NCBI GenBank assembly: GCA_934527255.1
Contig: CAKTAM010000036.1
Coordinates: 1 to 16,572, forward strand
DNA from: an uncultured Oscillospiraceae bacterium
Lineage (GTDB): Bacteria > Bacillota > Clostridia > Oscillospirales > Ruminococcaceae
Length of the DNA stretch: 16,572 bases
Reading direction: 5' to 3'
The notes below the pieces were generated by a model. The model did no database searches, was not told where the DNA came from, and saw only the letters and a program-made list of their open reading frames with translations. Below, piece after piece: positions 1 to 8,144 of the stretch. Within the stretch, counting starts at the first letter, position 1. Each line of letters opens with the position of its first letter. A program made the translations under genes and the position numbers.

Positions 1-1
1 G

Positions 2-2041
2 GTAAAGGATTATCTCAAGATCACTTACGACAAGGGCGACACCCTGTATGTGCCCGTCACCCAGCTGGATCTGCTGAGCCGGTACGATATGAACGGCGAC
101 GGCGAAAGTGTCAAGCTGGCCAAGCTGGGCGGCACGGAATGGCAGCGCGCCAAAAGCAAGGCGCGCGCCGCCACACAGGAGATCGCCGGAGAGCTGGTGC
201 AGCTGTACGCGCAGCGGCAGGCGGCCGAGGGCTTTGCCTTTGCGCCGGATACCGAGTGGCAGCGCGATTTTGAGGCCCGGTTTGAATACGACGAAACGGA
301 TGACCAGCTGCTGGCCGCCGCCGAGATCAAGCGGGATATGGAAAAGCCCCACCCGATGGACCGCCTGCTGTGCGGCGACGTGGGCGTGGGCAAGACCGAG
401 GTCGCGCTGCGCGCGGCGTTCAAGTGCGTGATGAGCGGCAAGCAGGTGGCCATTCTGGTGCCGACCACCATTCTGGCATGGCAGCACTATCAGACGCTGA
501 CCCACCGCATGGAGGCGTTTCCCGTCAACATCGGGCTGCTCAACCGGTTCCGCACGGCGGCGCAGCAGCGGCAGACCATCCGCGACCTGGCCTCCGGCGT
601 GTGCGAGATCGTGGTGGGCACCCACCGGCTGCTGCAGAAGGACGTCCGCTTTCATGACCTTGGCCTGCTGATCATCGACGAGGAGCAGCGCTTCGGCGTC
701 AAGCACAAGGAAAAGCTGAAGGAGACCTTCGTCGGCGTGGATACGCTCACGCTGTCGGCCACGCCCATCCCGCGCACGCTGAACATGGCCATGAACGGCA
801 TCCGCGACCTGTCCAGTATTCAGCAGCCGCCGTTTGAGCGGCAGCCCATCGAAACCTATGTGCTGGAGCATGACCCGCACGTTCTGGAGCAGGCCATCCG
901 CAAGGAGCTGGCCCGCGGCGGGCAGGTATATTATCTGCACAACCGCATTGATACCATCACCGCCTGCGCCGAGCGCATTGCCCGGGCCATACCGGAGGCG
1001 CGCATCGGCATTGCCCACGGCCGCATGGAGGAAAGCGAGCTGTCGCGGGTGTGGCAGCAGCTGCTGGACAACGAGCTGGACATTCTGGTGTGCACCACGC
1101 TGATCGAAACCGGCGTGGATGTGCGCAACTGCAACACGCTGATCGTCGAGGATGCCGACAATCTGGGCCTGTCACAGCTGTACCAGATTCGCGGGCGGGT
1201 CGGCCGCAGCGGCCGCAAGGCGTATGCCTACTTTACCTTCCGGCGCGACAAGGTGCTGACCGAGGTCTCACAGAAGCGCCTGGGGGCCATCCGCGAGTTC
1301 ACCAGCTTCGGCAGCGGGCTGCGCATTGCCATGCGGGATATGCAGATCCGCGGTGTGGGCAACCTGCTTGGGGCCAGCCAGCACGGCCACATGCAGGCCG
1401 TGGGGTACGACCTGTATATGAAGCTGCTCAACCGGGCGCTGGCGCAGGCAAAGGGCGAACCGCTGACCCCGGACAAAAGCGAGTGCGTCATTGACATTAC
1501 GGTGGATGCCTACATCCCCGAAAGCTACATTCCCACCGCCGCAGGGCGCATTGAGGCGTACAAGCGCATTGCCGCCATTGAGGACGAGGCCGGTATGGAG
1601 GATGTGCTGGCCGAGCTGGCCGATCGCTACGGCCCGGTGCCCGACTGTGTGCGCGGGCTGACGCAGGTCAGCTTTATCCGCATTGAGGCCGCCGCGCGCG
1701 GCATTTACGAGATCGGCCAGAAGGGCGGCAATCTGCTGCTGTACAGCGACGGTCTTGACCGGCGGCTGCTGCACCGTCTGCTGCCCGCGCTGGGCCGTCA
1801 TGCCGCTGTCAACGCCTCGGCAAAGCCTTATCTTTCGGTGCGGCTGGAGCAGGATGAGCGCCCCACCGATGTGCTGGCCGATGTGCTGCGCCGCTGGGGG
1901 GAGGCCCAGCAGGCCGCCCAAAACGACCCGGAGCCGCCCGCGCCCGCCGCGCCGGTGACCAACGGCCTGTTCAGCGCGCAGAAGCCGCTGAACACCGCCC
2001 CGGCGCACACCATCCGCGCCGGCCGCCGCGGCGGCCGGTGA
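2..2041 (+). CDS. mfd: Transcription-repair coupling factor Mfd, C-terminal part (5' end cut by window)
   Basis: Mfd is a DNA translocase that pushes stalled RNA polymerase off damaged DNA and recruits nucleotide excision repair. The frame is open from base 2, so the gene begins outside the window; about 679 residues remain of a protein that is usually about 1150-1200. In order one sees the end of the RNA-polymerase-interacting domain (YVPVTQLDLLSRY), the linker ending GFAF, Walker A GDVGVGKTE (nt 374-400), Walker B DEEQ (nt 677-688), motif III SATPIPRTL, motif VI QIRGRVGRSGR, and the C-terminal Mfd-specific domain. The last 40 or so residues are a Pro/Ala-rich tail ending in an Arg/Gly run. 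RecG shares the helicase motifs, but the linker and the C-terminal domain point to Mfd. The next gene starts 42 nt downstream on the same strand and may be co-transcribed. Confidence 0.97.
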   Translation, partial: VKDYLKITYDKGDTLYVPVTQLDLLSRYDMNGDGESVKLAKLGGTEWQRAKSKARAATQEIAGELVQLYAQRQAAEGFAFAPDTEWQRDFEARFEYDETDDQLLAAAEIKRDMEKPHPMDRLLCGDVGVGKTEVALRAAFKCVMSGKQVAILVPTTILAWQHYQTLTHRMEAFPVNIGLLNRFRTAAQQRQTIRDLASGVCEIVVGTHRLLQKDVRFHDLGLLIIDEEQRFGVKHKEKLKETFVGVDTLTLSATPIPRTLNMAMNGIRDLSSIQQPPFERQPIETYVLEHDPHVLEQAIRKELARGGQVYYLHNRIDTITACAERIARAIPEARIGIAHGRMEESELSRVWQQLLDNELDILVCTTLIETGVDVRNCNTLIVEDADNLGLSQLYQIRGRVGRSGRKAYAYFTFRRDKVLTEVSQKRLGAIREFTSFGSGLRIAMRDMQIRGVGNLLGASQHGHMQAVGYDLYMKLLNRALAQAKGEPLTPDKSECVIDITVDAYIPESYIPTAAGRIEAYKRIAAIEDEAGMEDVLAELADRYGPVPDCVRGLTQVSFIRIEAAARGIYEIGQKGGNLLLYSDGLDRRLLHRLLPALGRHAAVNASAKPYLSVRLEQDERPTDVLADVLRRWGEAQQAAQNDPEPPAPAAPVTNGLFSAQKPLNTAPAHTIRAGRRGGR

Positions 2042-2083
2042 AAAAGCGCAGCTCAAAACAGCAGGAAAGGAGAAGAACGAAGC

Positions 2084-2665
2084 ATGACCGAATGGGAAAA
2101 ACTGTGCAGCGGGCAGCTGTACAACGATTTTGACGAGGATCTGAACCGCCGCAGAGGACTGGCCAAAAGATGCTTTCGGGCCTATAACCGCACACAGGAT
2201 GAGAATGTGCCCGAGCGGCAGCGCCTGATGCGGCAGCTGTTCGGCGCGGTGGGCGAGGATGTCTGGATCGAGCCGGATTTCCGCTGCGAATACGGCTGCA
2301 ACATCCGGCTGGGCAGCCACATTTATATCAATTTCGGCGCGGTGATCCTGGACTGCGCCGAGATCACCGTTGGCGACCACACGCTCATCGGGCCAAACCT
2401 CGGCATTTTTGCGGCCGACCATGCGCTGGACGCCGAGGAGCGGATCCACGGGGCCTGCAGCGGAAAGCCGGTGCACATCGGCAAAAACGTCTGGCTGGGC
2501 GGCGATGTGAAAATTCTGGGCGGCGTGGATATCGGCGATAACACCGTGATCGGCGCGGGCAGCGTGGTGACGAAAAGCATACCGGCCAATGTGATCGCCG
2601 TGGGCAGCCCCTGCCGGGTGCTGCGCCCAATCACGGAAAAGGATAAAACGGGATATACATGGTAA
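2084..2665 (+). CDS. Maltose/galactoside O-acetyltransferase family protein
   Basis: Probable acetyl-CoA-dependent sugar O-acetyltransferase of the Maa/LacA/NodL group, cytoplasmic and probably trimeric. The 193-residue length fits the family. The N-terminus carries the helical Maa domain (MTEWEKLCSGQLYNDFDEDL), followed by a left-handed beta-helix of hexapeptide repeats from about residue 60 to 175. His113 in the loop AADHALDAEER sits where the family keeps its catalytic histidine, and the segment VWLGGDVKILGGVDIGDNTV is the usual CoA-binding coil region. AAAGGAG lies just ahead of the ATG, which supports the start. The acceptor sugar cannot be read from the sequence. The gene is probably read through from mfd, since no promoter is visible in the 42-nt gap, and ends at the terminator near 2869-2904. 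Confidence 0.9.
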   Translation: MTEWEKLCSGQLYNDFDEDLNRRRGLAKRCFRAYNRTQDENVPERQRLMRQLFGAVGEDVWIEPDFRCEYGCNIRLGSHIYINFGAVILDCAEITVGDHTLIGPNLGIFAADHALDAEERIHGACSGKPVHIGKNVWLGGDVKILGGVDIGDNTVIGAGSVVTKSIPANVIAVGSPCRVLRPITEKDKTGYTW

Positions 2666-2972
2666 TGCCCGGACGGTCTTGGCAAAGCGCCCGGGCTGAC
2701 CGACAAAGCCCGGGAACACCGGCGGATGCATTTAAAAAAGGCGAAAGGCGCTGACGAGAGCACCTGCAAAAAAGGCTCTGAAGCATATGCCTTGCGCCCG
2801 CCCCTTGTCGGCTGCGGGCAAGGGGCGGCGGCAAAGCAGCGGCTGCCCCAAAAACAGCAAAACAGCATAAAAGCGCTGCCTCCCGGCCGGGAGGCAGCGC
2901 TTTTTATCTGCCGGAGCACGGCCCGGCAGGCGGAAAACAGGGGTGTGCGGAATATCAGGCGCGGCGGGCTGC
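2666..2972. other. Convergent intergenic region, no gene seen
   Basis: This stretch separates the acetyltransferase (plus) from the lipoprotein gene (minus). It holds a perfect 10-bp dyad (2798-2807 with 2819-2828, 11-nt loop) without a following T run, two copies of a short GCCCGGG motif, and the strong bidirectional terminator listed separately. No ribosome site with a plausible reading frame was seen. Confidence 0.6.
2869..2904. terminator. Bidirectional Rho-independent terminator, perfect 36-bp palindrome
   Basis: Bases 2869-2886 (AAAAGCGCTGCCTCCCGG) are exactly complementary to 2887-2904. The GC-rich stem is flanked by A4 on the left and T5 on the right, so it has a U tract in both directions. 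It lies between two convergent genes, where one hairpin can end both transcripts. Confidence 0.92.
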
Positions 2973-3662
2973 TTACCCGACGCTTTCCACCGTCTGCATC
3001 AGCAGGGTCATGCAGTTCAGCACGACAGCCTTCTGGTCGGCACTGTAATAGGTGCCGGTGCAGACATAGATCCAGCCGTCCCTGACCACATATAAAAATA
3101 TCTGGTCGGTGGCGGGAATGGCCAGCAGGGCCTCGCGGCCGCCAAAGCTGTCAATGTCATCCTGCGTCCAGTAGCCCTGCTCCAGCATCAGATCAATGGC
3201 GTCGTCGGTGATCTGCGTCCGGCTTTCCGTATAAATGACGGGCTCGCCGTTCAGCGTGCGCATTTCCGAAACCGTTACGTTCAGAAAAGCCGCCGTTTCC
3301 TGCAGGCCGCTCTCCAGGTCGCTTTTGTCCTTTTCCGTCAGCGTGCCGCTGAACCGCGCGCTTTTCTGCACGTTGATGTTGACGGCCTGCTGCGATGTTG
3401 CGGTGGGACGATAGTACAGCTGCACCATGCCGGTGCCGATGTCGTCGGCAGGCTCCCAGTCCTCCGACGGGTACTGCAGGGTCAGGGCGTCGCTGGCTGC
3501 CTCGGCCAGCGTCAGGCTGCCGGGGTCAACGGTCTCCAATGCGGGATAATCATAGGTTCCCAATGTGCTGCCGGCGGTTTTGGGCGCGCTGCAGCCGCAC
3601 AGCGCCAAACAGGCGCACAGGCAGAGCACGGCCAGTCTGCCGGTGGGTTTCAGTCGGTTCAT
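2973..3662 (-). CDS. Secreted lipoprotein of unknown function (PsbP/DcrB-like in outline)
   Basis: A predicted membrane-anchored lipoprotein of 229 residues. A short basic N-terminus and a hydrophobic stretch lead to the lipobox LCGC, with lipidated Cys24, then an Ala/Thr/Ser-rich linker. The upstream in-frame ATG at 3671 directly abuts GGAGAGG, while the ATG at 3662 lies 9 nt from it, so 3662 is the better start. The mature part is acidic and includes LTLQYPSEDWE and later GEPVIYTES. This outline (a FxYPxxW-like strand, then alternating beta strands) recalls PsbP/DcrB-like DUF1795 proteins, but that is weak inference and no ligand is evident. It has its own promoter and converges on the acetyltransferase gene. 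Confidence 0.85.
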   Translation of the reverse strand: MNRLKPTGRLAVLCLCACLALCGCSAPKTAGSTLGTYDYPALETVDPGSLTLAEAASDALTLQYPSEDWEPADDIGTGMVQLYYRPTATSQQAVNINVQKSARFSGTLTEKDKSDLESGLQETAAFLNVTVSEMRTLNGEPVIYTESRTQITDDAIDLMLEQGYWTQDDIDSFGGREALLAIPATDQIFLYVVRDGWIYVCTGTYYSADQKAVVLNCMTLLMQTVESVG

Positions 3663-3728
3663 GGTTTGCATCCTCTCCGGTGGTGTTTTTGAAAAAATCG
3701 CTGCGGCGCGGCCGCAGGCAATGTGTTC

Positions 3729-3756
3729 ATTATAACATACGCCGCCGCAAAGTCAA
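3729..3756 (-). promoter_or_regulatory. Sigma-A promoter of the lipoprotein gene
   Basis: On the minus strand, TTGACT (3756-3751), a 16-bp spacer and TATAAT (3734-3729) preceded by TGT, an extended -10. The start codon at 3662 lies about 65 nt downstream. A GC-rich dyad around 3701-3717 falls in the untranslated leader. Confidence 0.85.
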
Positions 3757-3817
3757 GCCGCGGCGGCAGGGTCCGCCCCCGGCAAAACAGCGCTATTCGG
3801 CAGGGCAGGTCTGCCCC

Positions 3818-4705
3818 TCAGCGTCCGGCGCAGTATTCCTCCAGCGTCAGGCCCGATGCGGCAAGCTCCGCCGCGGCGCTGCCCACATAGCGGTAATGCC
3901 ACGGCTCATAGTGAACGCCGGTCACGGCCTCGCGCCCTTTGGGGTAGCGCAGAACAAAGCCGTACTCGGCGGCGTGCTGCTGCAGCCACCGAAACTGCGC
4001 GGTCTGCTCAAACGCTTCGGTCAGGTCGTCGTGGTGCAGATACCAGTCATTGCTGACCAGATCGACCGCCAACCCCAGCGCGTGCTCGCTGGCGCCCGGC
4101 CGCGCCACCCAGCGGGCGGCCTCCGCATCGGCCTGCGCGGCCGAAAGCCCCTCGTTCAGGCAGCGCTGTACCCGGCGCGCAAACAGCCCGCGCTGATAGG
4201 CCACCGAACGGTAGCCGCTGACCACATGGCAGGGCACGCCCGCCTGCGCGGCGGCGGCCAGCAGTTCCTCCAGCGCCTGCGCAGCGTGGCGCTCCAGCTG
4301 CTTTTCGCTGCCCGCAACGGTCTGCAGCTGCGGGGCATAGTCATCGGCCAGCCGGTGGCTGTCGTTGACCAGCGCCAGAAAATCACCCTCGGCCGGAGAA
4401 ACGGTCACAAACGCACCGTCGGCAGGCTGCCCGCCGTCTGCGGCGTCCCCGGCGGCCTTTGGCACATCGGTCAGGCGCTGCCCTGTCGCAGCTTCCTCCT
4501 CTGTCCGTGTTGCCGTACGCTCCGTCGGCGGCTGCATGTGCAGAAAGTGCCGCGGCCATACCGCCGTGCCCGCCAGCACGGCGGCGCAGACAAGGGCTGC
4601 GGCGCAGCGCGCCGGCCGTGCCGTTCGCCGCCCCGCTTTCTGCCGCGCGGCAAAAAAGCCGCTTTCTGTCCGCTCCATTCGTTTTTTCCGTTTCTCTCTG
4701 TGCAT
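3818..4705 (-). CDS. VanY-type D-alanyl-D-alanine carboxypeptidase (peptidase M15B)
   Basis: A zinc metallo-DD-carboxypeptidase expected to trim the terminal D-Ala of peptidoglycan stem peptides outside the membrane. It has 295 residues. A basic N-terminus precedes one hydrophobic segment (about residues 34-50), read as a membrane anchor, then a low-complexity linker to about residue 100. The catalytic domain shows SGYRS (163-167), SEHALGLAVDL with zinc ligands His208 and Asp215, and EPWHYRYVG with His270, all standard for M15B. The open frame extends back to a TTG at 4726, but AAAGGGG lies 9 nt before the ATG at 4705, which decides the start. It follows rsmE on the same strand after 108 nt, with no clear promoter between them. 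It could act in general wall turnover; no vancomycin-resistance genes are nearby. Confidence 0.92.
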   Translation of the reverse strand: MHREKRKKRMERTESGFFAARQKAGRRTARPARCAAALVCAAVLAGTAVWPRHFLHMQPPTERTATRTEEEAATGQRLTDVPKAAGDAADGGQPADGAFVTVSPAEGDFLALVNDSHRLADDYAPQLQTVAGSEKQLERHAAQALEELLAAAAQAGVPCHVVSGYRSVAYQRGLFARRVQRCLNEGLSAAQADAEAARWVARPGASEHALGLAVDLVSNDWYLHHDDLTEAFEQTAQFRWLQQHAAEYGFVLRYPKGREAVTGVHYEPWHYRYVGSAAAELAASGLTLEEYCAGR

Positions 4706-4813
4706 ACAAAAACGCCCCTTTCCCAAAGTGAACGGAAAAGAGGCGATTCGCTTTTTGGCGGTGTATGCGCACGGCGCGCCGTCCGCCGCCGCGCCAAAAG
4801 CCGACAGGGCCCC

Positions 4814-5548
4814 TTATTCCAGATTGCCGGTCAGGGTCATGACGGCGGCCAGCGCGGCCAGCGGTGCGGTCTCGCAGCGCAGAATGCGCGGGCCAAGGCT
4901 GACGGGGGCGCTGACGCAGGCGGCCTGCGCGGCCTCCTCAGGCGAAAAGCCGCCCTCGGGGCCGGTGACAATGGCCACGCTGCCCGCACCGGCCAACCGG
5001 CTAAGTAGGGTGGGGCCGCCGGGCTGCGCCTCATAGCAGAACAGCGCCGTGTCATAGCCGGGCAGCTGCTGCAGCACCTCGGCAAACGAAAGCGGCATGG
5101 CCACCTCCGGCACACGGTCGCGCCCGGCCTGCTTGGCCGCCTCCAGCGCAATGCGGCGGTAGCGCTGGTTCTTCTGCTCCTCCTTTTTGGGGGTCGTCAC
5201 GCAGTAGCGGCTGAAAAAGGGGACGATGCGCTGCGCGCCCAGCTCGACCGCCTTCTGAATGATCCATTCCAGCTTATCGGTCTTGGGGTAGCCCACATAC
5301 AGTGTGACCGCAACGCCCGGCTCGGATTCTCCCGGCCCGCTGGAAAGTATTTCACATGCCACGGCCTCCGGCGCGGCGCTGACAACGCGGCAGGCATAGC
5401 GCAGGCCGCAGCCGTCAAAGACGGTGATCTGTTCGCCGGGGCGCACCCGCATCACGCGGGCAAGATGGGCGGCCTCCTCGCCGGTCAGGGTCAGGGCGGC
5501 GGCGTTTGGCAGAATGTTCTGCGGCGGGCAATAATAGCGGTGGGCCAT
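4814..5548 (-). CDS. rsmE: 16S rRNA (uracil1498-N3)-methyltransferase RsmE
   Basis: RsmE is a SPOUT-class, SAM-dependent enzyme that methylates N3 of U1498 in 16S rRNA. The 244 residues match the family length. An N-terminal PUA-like part contains HLARVMRVRPGEQITVFDG (residues 28-46). The trefoil-knot domain shows YPKTDKLEWIIQKAVELGA (87-105), the SAM-loop IVTGPEGGFSPEE (193-205) and LGPRILRCETA (218-228). The frame stays open upstream to 5725, but that part overlaps prmA and does not resemble RsmE. GGAGG lies 7 nt before the ATG at 5548 and settles the start. The prmA-rsmE order, with an 88-nt gap, is common in Firmicutes and supports both calls. Confidence 0.97.
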   Translation of the reverse strand: MAHRYYCPPQNILPNAAALTLTGEEAAHLARVMRVRPGEQITVFDGCGLRYACRVVSAAPEAVACEILSSGPGESEPGVAVTLYVGYPKTDKLEWIIQKAVELGAQRIVPFFSRYCVTTPKKEEQKNQRYRRIALEAAKQAGRDRVPEVAMPLSFAEVLQQLPGYDTALFCYEAQPGGPTLLSRLAGAGSVAIVTGPEGGFSPEEAAQAACVSAPVSLGPRILRCETAPLAALAAVMTLTGNLE

Positions 5549-5636
5549 GGCGGTTCCTCCGAATGAAGAAAAAATGGGGCCGACGGGGTCGGCGGGGGCG
5601 GCACGCATTGACAAATACCGGTCGGCGGGGGTATGA

Positions 5637-6581
5637 TTAACAGTGGTTTTCTTTGTCGGCATCCTCGGCCAGCCGCGCGGCAATGCACACCCAGCCGTTT
5701 TTCTCAAAAATGTGCTCAATGGCAAAGCCGCAGGCGCGCAGCGCGTCGGCGACCTCGTCGCGGCGCTCGTCGATGATGCCGCTGGTCAGGTAAACGCCGC
5801 CGGGGGCCAGCAGGGCAGGCACGGCAGGGCTGAGCGCCTTGATGGCGTTGGCCACAATGTTGGCGCACACCACATCGTACGGGCCGCGGGCCTGCTCGCT
5901 CAGGTCGCCCACGCGCACGGTAAAGCGGTCGGCCACGCCGTTGAGCGCGGCGTTTTCCGCCGCGGTGCGCACGCACATGGGGTCAATATCCACGCCGTCG
6001 GCGTGGCTGGCCCCCAGCAGCAGGGCGGCAATGGCCAGAATGCCGCTGCCGGTGCCCACATCCAGCACGCGCTCGCCGCCGCGCAGGCGTTCATCCAGCT
6101 GGGCCAGGCACAGGGCGGTGGTCTCGTGGGTGCCGGTGCCGAACGCCATGCCGGGGTCAAGCCGCAGCACGGTGCGCCCGGTCGGCGGCTCCTCCCAGCT
6201 GGGGCAGACCGTTAGGCGCGGGCCAACGTTGACGGCGTGGTAATATTTTTTCCAGCCGTTTTCCCAGTCGGCCTGCTCCACGCCGCGCACCTCCAGATGA
6301 AAATCCGCCTCGGCGCGCAGCAGGCGCGAACGCAGCAGCTCCAGAATTTCGGCGGTGTTGGGTTCGTCCGGGGCCAGATACAGGTGCACGGCCACGGTGT
6401 CGCGGTCCTTGTGCAGCAGCTCCGGCTCGATCAGGTCCACATGGGCAATGGCCTGCACCTGCTCCTCCAGGTCGCCGTAATCCTCCACATAAATTCCGCT
6501 GCCGGAAATGCCGGTGGCAATGGCCTCGGCGGCCGCGGCGTCGCGCCGGGGCACGGTGATACAGATGTCGCTCCACTCCAT
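5637..6581 (-). CDS. prmA: Ribosomal protein L11 methyltransferase PrmA
   Basis: PrmA is a class I SAM-dependent enzyme that methylates ribosomal protein L11. The 314 residues are the usual length. An N-terminal L11-recognition domain (MEWSDICITV onward) is followed by LDPGMAFGTGTHETT (residues 141-155), the SAM-binding VLDVGTGSGILAIAA (172-186), an acidic DGVDID strand end (195-200), and CANIVANAI (239-247), a slightly altered form of the family's NI-AN substrate motif. GGAGG is 9 nt ahead of the ATG. It heads a probable operon with rsmE and the VanY-like gene, transcribed from the promoter at 6673-6701. Confidence 0.96.
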   Translation of the reverse strand: MEWSDICITVPRRDAAAAEAIATGISGSGIYVEDYGDLEEQVQAIAHVDLIEPELLHKDRDTVAVHLYLAPDEPNTAEILELLRSRLLRAEADFHLEVRGVEQADWENGWKKYYHAVNVGPRLTVCPSWEEPPTGRTVLRLDPGMAFGTGTHETTALCLAQLDERLRGGERVLDVGTGSGILAIAALLLGASHADGVDIDPMCVRTAAENAALNGVADRFTVRVGDLSEQARGPYDVVCANIVANAIKALSPAVPALLAPGGVYLTSGIIDERRDEVADALRACGFAIEHIFEKNGWVCIAARLAEDADKENHC

Positions 6582-6672
6582 AGGGGGTGTCCTCCTTTTT
6601 TCCTTGGCCGGGCAGACGCCATGGGCGCCGCCGGGGCCGGGGCACGGTCGTTTTCTTCACAGATATACAAGC

Positions 6673-6701
6673 ATTGTAGCACACTCCGCCTGCCGCGTCA
6701 A
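6673..6701 (-). promoter_or_regulatory. Sigma-A promoter of the prmA-rsmE-vanY unit
   Basis: On the minus strand TTGACG (6701-6696), a 17-bp spacer and TACAAT (6678-6673), preceded by TGC to make an extended -10. The prmA ATG is about 90 nt downstream. The region is divergent to yitT; no matching plus-strand promoter for yitT could be recognised here. Confidence 0.85.
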
Positions 6702-6766
6702 AGCTTTTGCGGCGGGCGGGGCGGCGAGGCCTGCCGGTCGGCAGGGGAAAGGAACAGGTCAGGCAG

Positions 6767-7654
6767 ATGAAACAGGCGATTCGACAAATTTTCGGCGACC
6801 GGCGCACCTTTGCGGCGGATATGCTGTACAACCTGCTGGGGGCGGCAGTCTACTCGGCGGGGCTGATGCTGTTTGCCAAATCGGCCGGGTTTGCGCTGGG
6901 CGGCCTGTCGGGCGTCAGCCTGCTCATCAACCACTTTACCAATTTTCCGGTGGGCACGGCTACCCTGTTGCTGGATGTGCCGCTCATCTTTTTCAGCTGG
7001 CGGGTGCTTGGCCGAGAGTTCCTCGTCAAAAGCGGCATCAGCATTCTCATTATGACCGTCATCAACGACCTCATCTTTGCCCGCCTGCCCATGTACGAGG
7101 GCAGCACCATTCTGGCGGCGCTGTTCTGCGGCGCGCTGATGGGCATGGGCCTCGGCATGATCTACAGCCGCGGTTCCTCCACCGGCGGCACCGATTTTCT
7201 GGTGCTGCCGCTGCACCGGCTGATGCCCGCCTTTACCCTGCCGCAAATTTCCATTGCCATGGATGCCGTGATCATTTTGGCGGGCGGGCTGGTGTACCGC
7301 AATGTCGAATCCATGCTGTACGGCATTGTTTCCAGCGTGGTGTGTACCGTCATGATGGATAAGGTGATGAGCGGCTCACGCAGCGAAAAAATGGCGTTCA
7401 TCATTACGGATGACGGCATGGAGCTGGCCCCCCGCATTTCGGATGCCATCGGCCGCGGCGCCACCAATATGGAGGTGACCGGCACCTATACCGGCGTGCG
7501 GCGGCACATGCTGCTGTGCGTGTGCAGCCGTCAGCAGGTGGTCGCCCTGCGCCGGACGGTGCACGCCGCCGACCCGCGCGCGCTGGTAATGATCACCGAC
7601 GTTAACGAGGCGTTCGGCGAGGGGTTCCAGTCGCCGGAGAAGGAATCGCTGTAA
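6767..7654 (+). CDS. YitT family membrane protein (DUF161/DUF2179)
   Basis: An integral membrane protein of the YitT family, 295 residues, molecular function unknown. Five or so hydrophobic segments lie in residues 20-200 (for example LGAAVYSAGLMLFA, ATLLLDVPLIFF, ISILIMTVI, DAVIILAGGLVY). The conserved YitT segment SRGSSTGGTDFLVLPL spans residues 134-149. The cytoplasmic C-terminal DUF2179 domain (about 205-285) includes ISDAIGRGATNMEVTGTYTG, a ferredoxin-like fold in the family. The frame is open back to 6707, but those residues are Arg/Gly-rich and unlike the family. The ATG at 6767 is preceded by a purine-rich stretch with AAAGGA about 13 nt away, a rather long spacing, so the start is good but not certain. 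The gene is divergent to prmA. Confidence 0.92.
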   Translation: MKQAIRQIFGDRRTFAADMLYNLLGAAVYSAGLMLFAKSAGFALGGLSGVSLLINHFTNFPVGTATLLLDVPLIFFSWRVLGREFLVKSGISILIMTVINDLIFARLPMYEGSTILAALFCGALMGMGLGMIYSRGSSTGGTDFLVLPLHRLMPAFTLPQISIAMDAVIILAGGLVYRNVESMLYGIVSSVVCTVMMDKVMSGSRSEKMAFIITDDGMELAPRISDAIGRGATNMEVTGTYTGVRRHMLLCVCSRQQVVALRRTVHAADPRALVMITDVNEAFGEGFQSPEKESL

Positions 7655-7714
7655 AAAAACGGCGGCCGCCGCAAATTTCGCCCCCAAAACCCCGGTCGGG
7701 CGCGCGGCGGGCAC

Positions 7715-7743
7715 TGGAAATCGGCCGGAAATTGTGCTATACT
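7715..7743 (+). promoter_or_regulatory. Promoter of the darA-holB-ricT cluster
   Basis: TGGAAA (7715-7720), a 17-bp spacer and TATACT (7738-7743) preceded by TGC, an extended -10. The -35 box is weak (4 of 6). Transcription should start near 7750, giving a leader of about 70 nt before darA that contains the dyad at 7758-7788. Confidence 0.75.
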
Positions 7744-7757
7744 GAAACAGGAGAGTC

Positions 7758-7795
7758 GCCTGCCGCTGCAGCTGCAAAGGCGGGAGGCTTATTTT
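7758..7795 (+). promoter_or_regulatory. Terminator-like hairpin in the darA leader (possible attenuator)
   Basis: GCCTGCCGC (7758-7766) can pair with GCGGGAGGC (7780-7788) except for one central G-G mismatch, with a 13-nt loop. It is directly followed by TTATTTTG. It sits between the promoter and the darA ribosome site (AAGGAG at about 7805), the place expected for an attenuator. Function is inferred only from structure and position. Confidence 0.4.
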
Positions 7796-7820
7796 GAAAT
7801 AAAAAAGGAGAGATGGAACC

Positions 7821-8144
7821 ATGAAAATGATCACCGCTATCATCAACAAGGAGGACACCGGCAGTGTCTGCCGCGCCCTGACCGAGGCGGGCTTTTCCTT
7901 CACCAAGCTGGCCACGACCGGCGGCTTTCTGATGTCCGGCAACACCACGCTGCTCATCGGCACCGATGACGACAAGGTGAATGCCGTCATCGAGACCATG
8001 CGCGGCAAGTGCTGCCGCCGCACCGAGATCGTGCCCGCCACCGCCAGCTATGGCATGGCGATGGCCAATTCCTACCCGCTGGAAGTGACGGTGGGCGGCT
8101 CCATCCTTTTTGTCACCGATGTGGAACGCTTTGAAAAGCTGTGA
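7821..8144 (+). CDS. darA: Cyclic-di-AMP receptor DarA (PII-like, YaaQ)
   Basis: A small trimeric PII-like protein that binds cyclic-di-AMP in Firmicutes; its downstream partner is not firmly established. The 107 residues match the family. The conserved segment TTGGFLMSGNTTLLIGTDDDKV (with Phe, Gly-Asn-Thr-Thr of the ligand pocket) lies at residues 32-53, and the C-terminal VGGSILFVTDVERFEKL is typical. AAGGAG lies 10 nt before the ATG. Its TGA overlaps the GTG start of holB by 4 bases, so translation is probably coupled. In Bacillus the homologue yaaQ lies next to yaaR, holB and yaaT; here the tmk and yaaR neighbours are absent and darA has its own promoter. Confidence 0.95.
   Translation: MKMITAIINKEDTGSVCRALTEAGFSFTKLATTGGFLMSGNTTLLIGTDDDKVNAVIETMRGKCCRRTEIVPATASYGMAMANSYPLEVTVGGSILFVTDVERFEKL

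Noticed and set aside
1268..2731. A 487-codon open frame on the minus strand opposite mfd and the acetyltransferase
   Set aside because: It lies antisense to two well-supported genes, and its His/Ala/Arg-rich composition is typical of chance frames in GC-rich DNA.
3803..3816. GGGCAG-GT-CTGCCC hairpin as terminator of the vanY-like gene
   Set aside because: The loop is too small for the full stem, and no T run follows on the minus strand.
3818..4705. Vancomycin-resistance role for the VanY-like enzyme
   Set aside because: No vanHAX, vanRS or other resistance gene is nearby; the neighbours are ribosome-modification genes, so ordinary wall metabolism is more likely.
4706..4726. TTG start adding seven residues to the VanY-like protein
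   Set aside because: The would-be extension contains the ribosome site AAAGGGG that serves the ATG at 4705.
5549..5725. A 59-residue N-terminal extension of RsmE
   Set aside because: It overlaps the end of prmA and does not resemble RsmE, while a GGAGG site with good spacing precedes the internal ATG at 5548.
7660..7671. CGGCGGCCGCCG palindrome after yitT as a terminator
   Set aside because: It cannot form a loop without losing much of the stem, and it is followed by CAAATTTCG rather than a T run.
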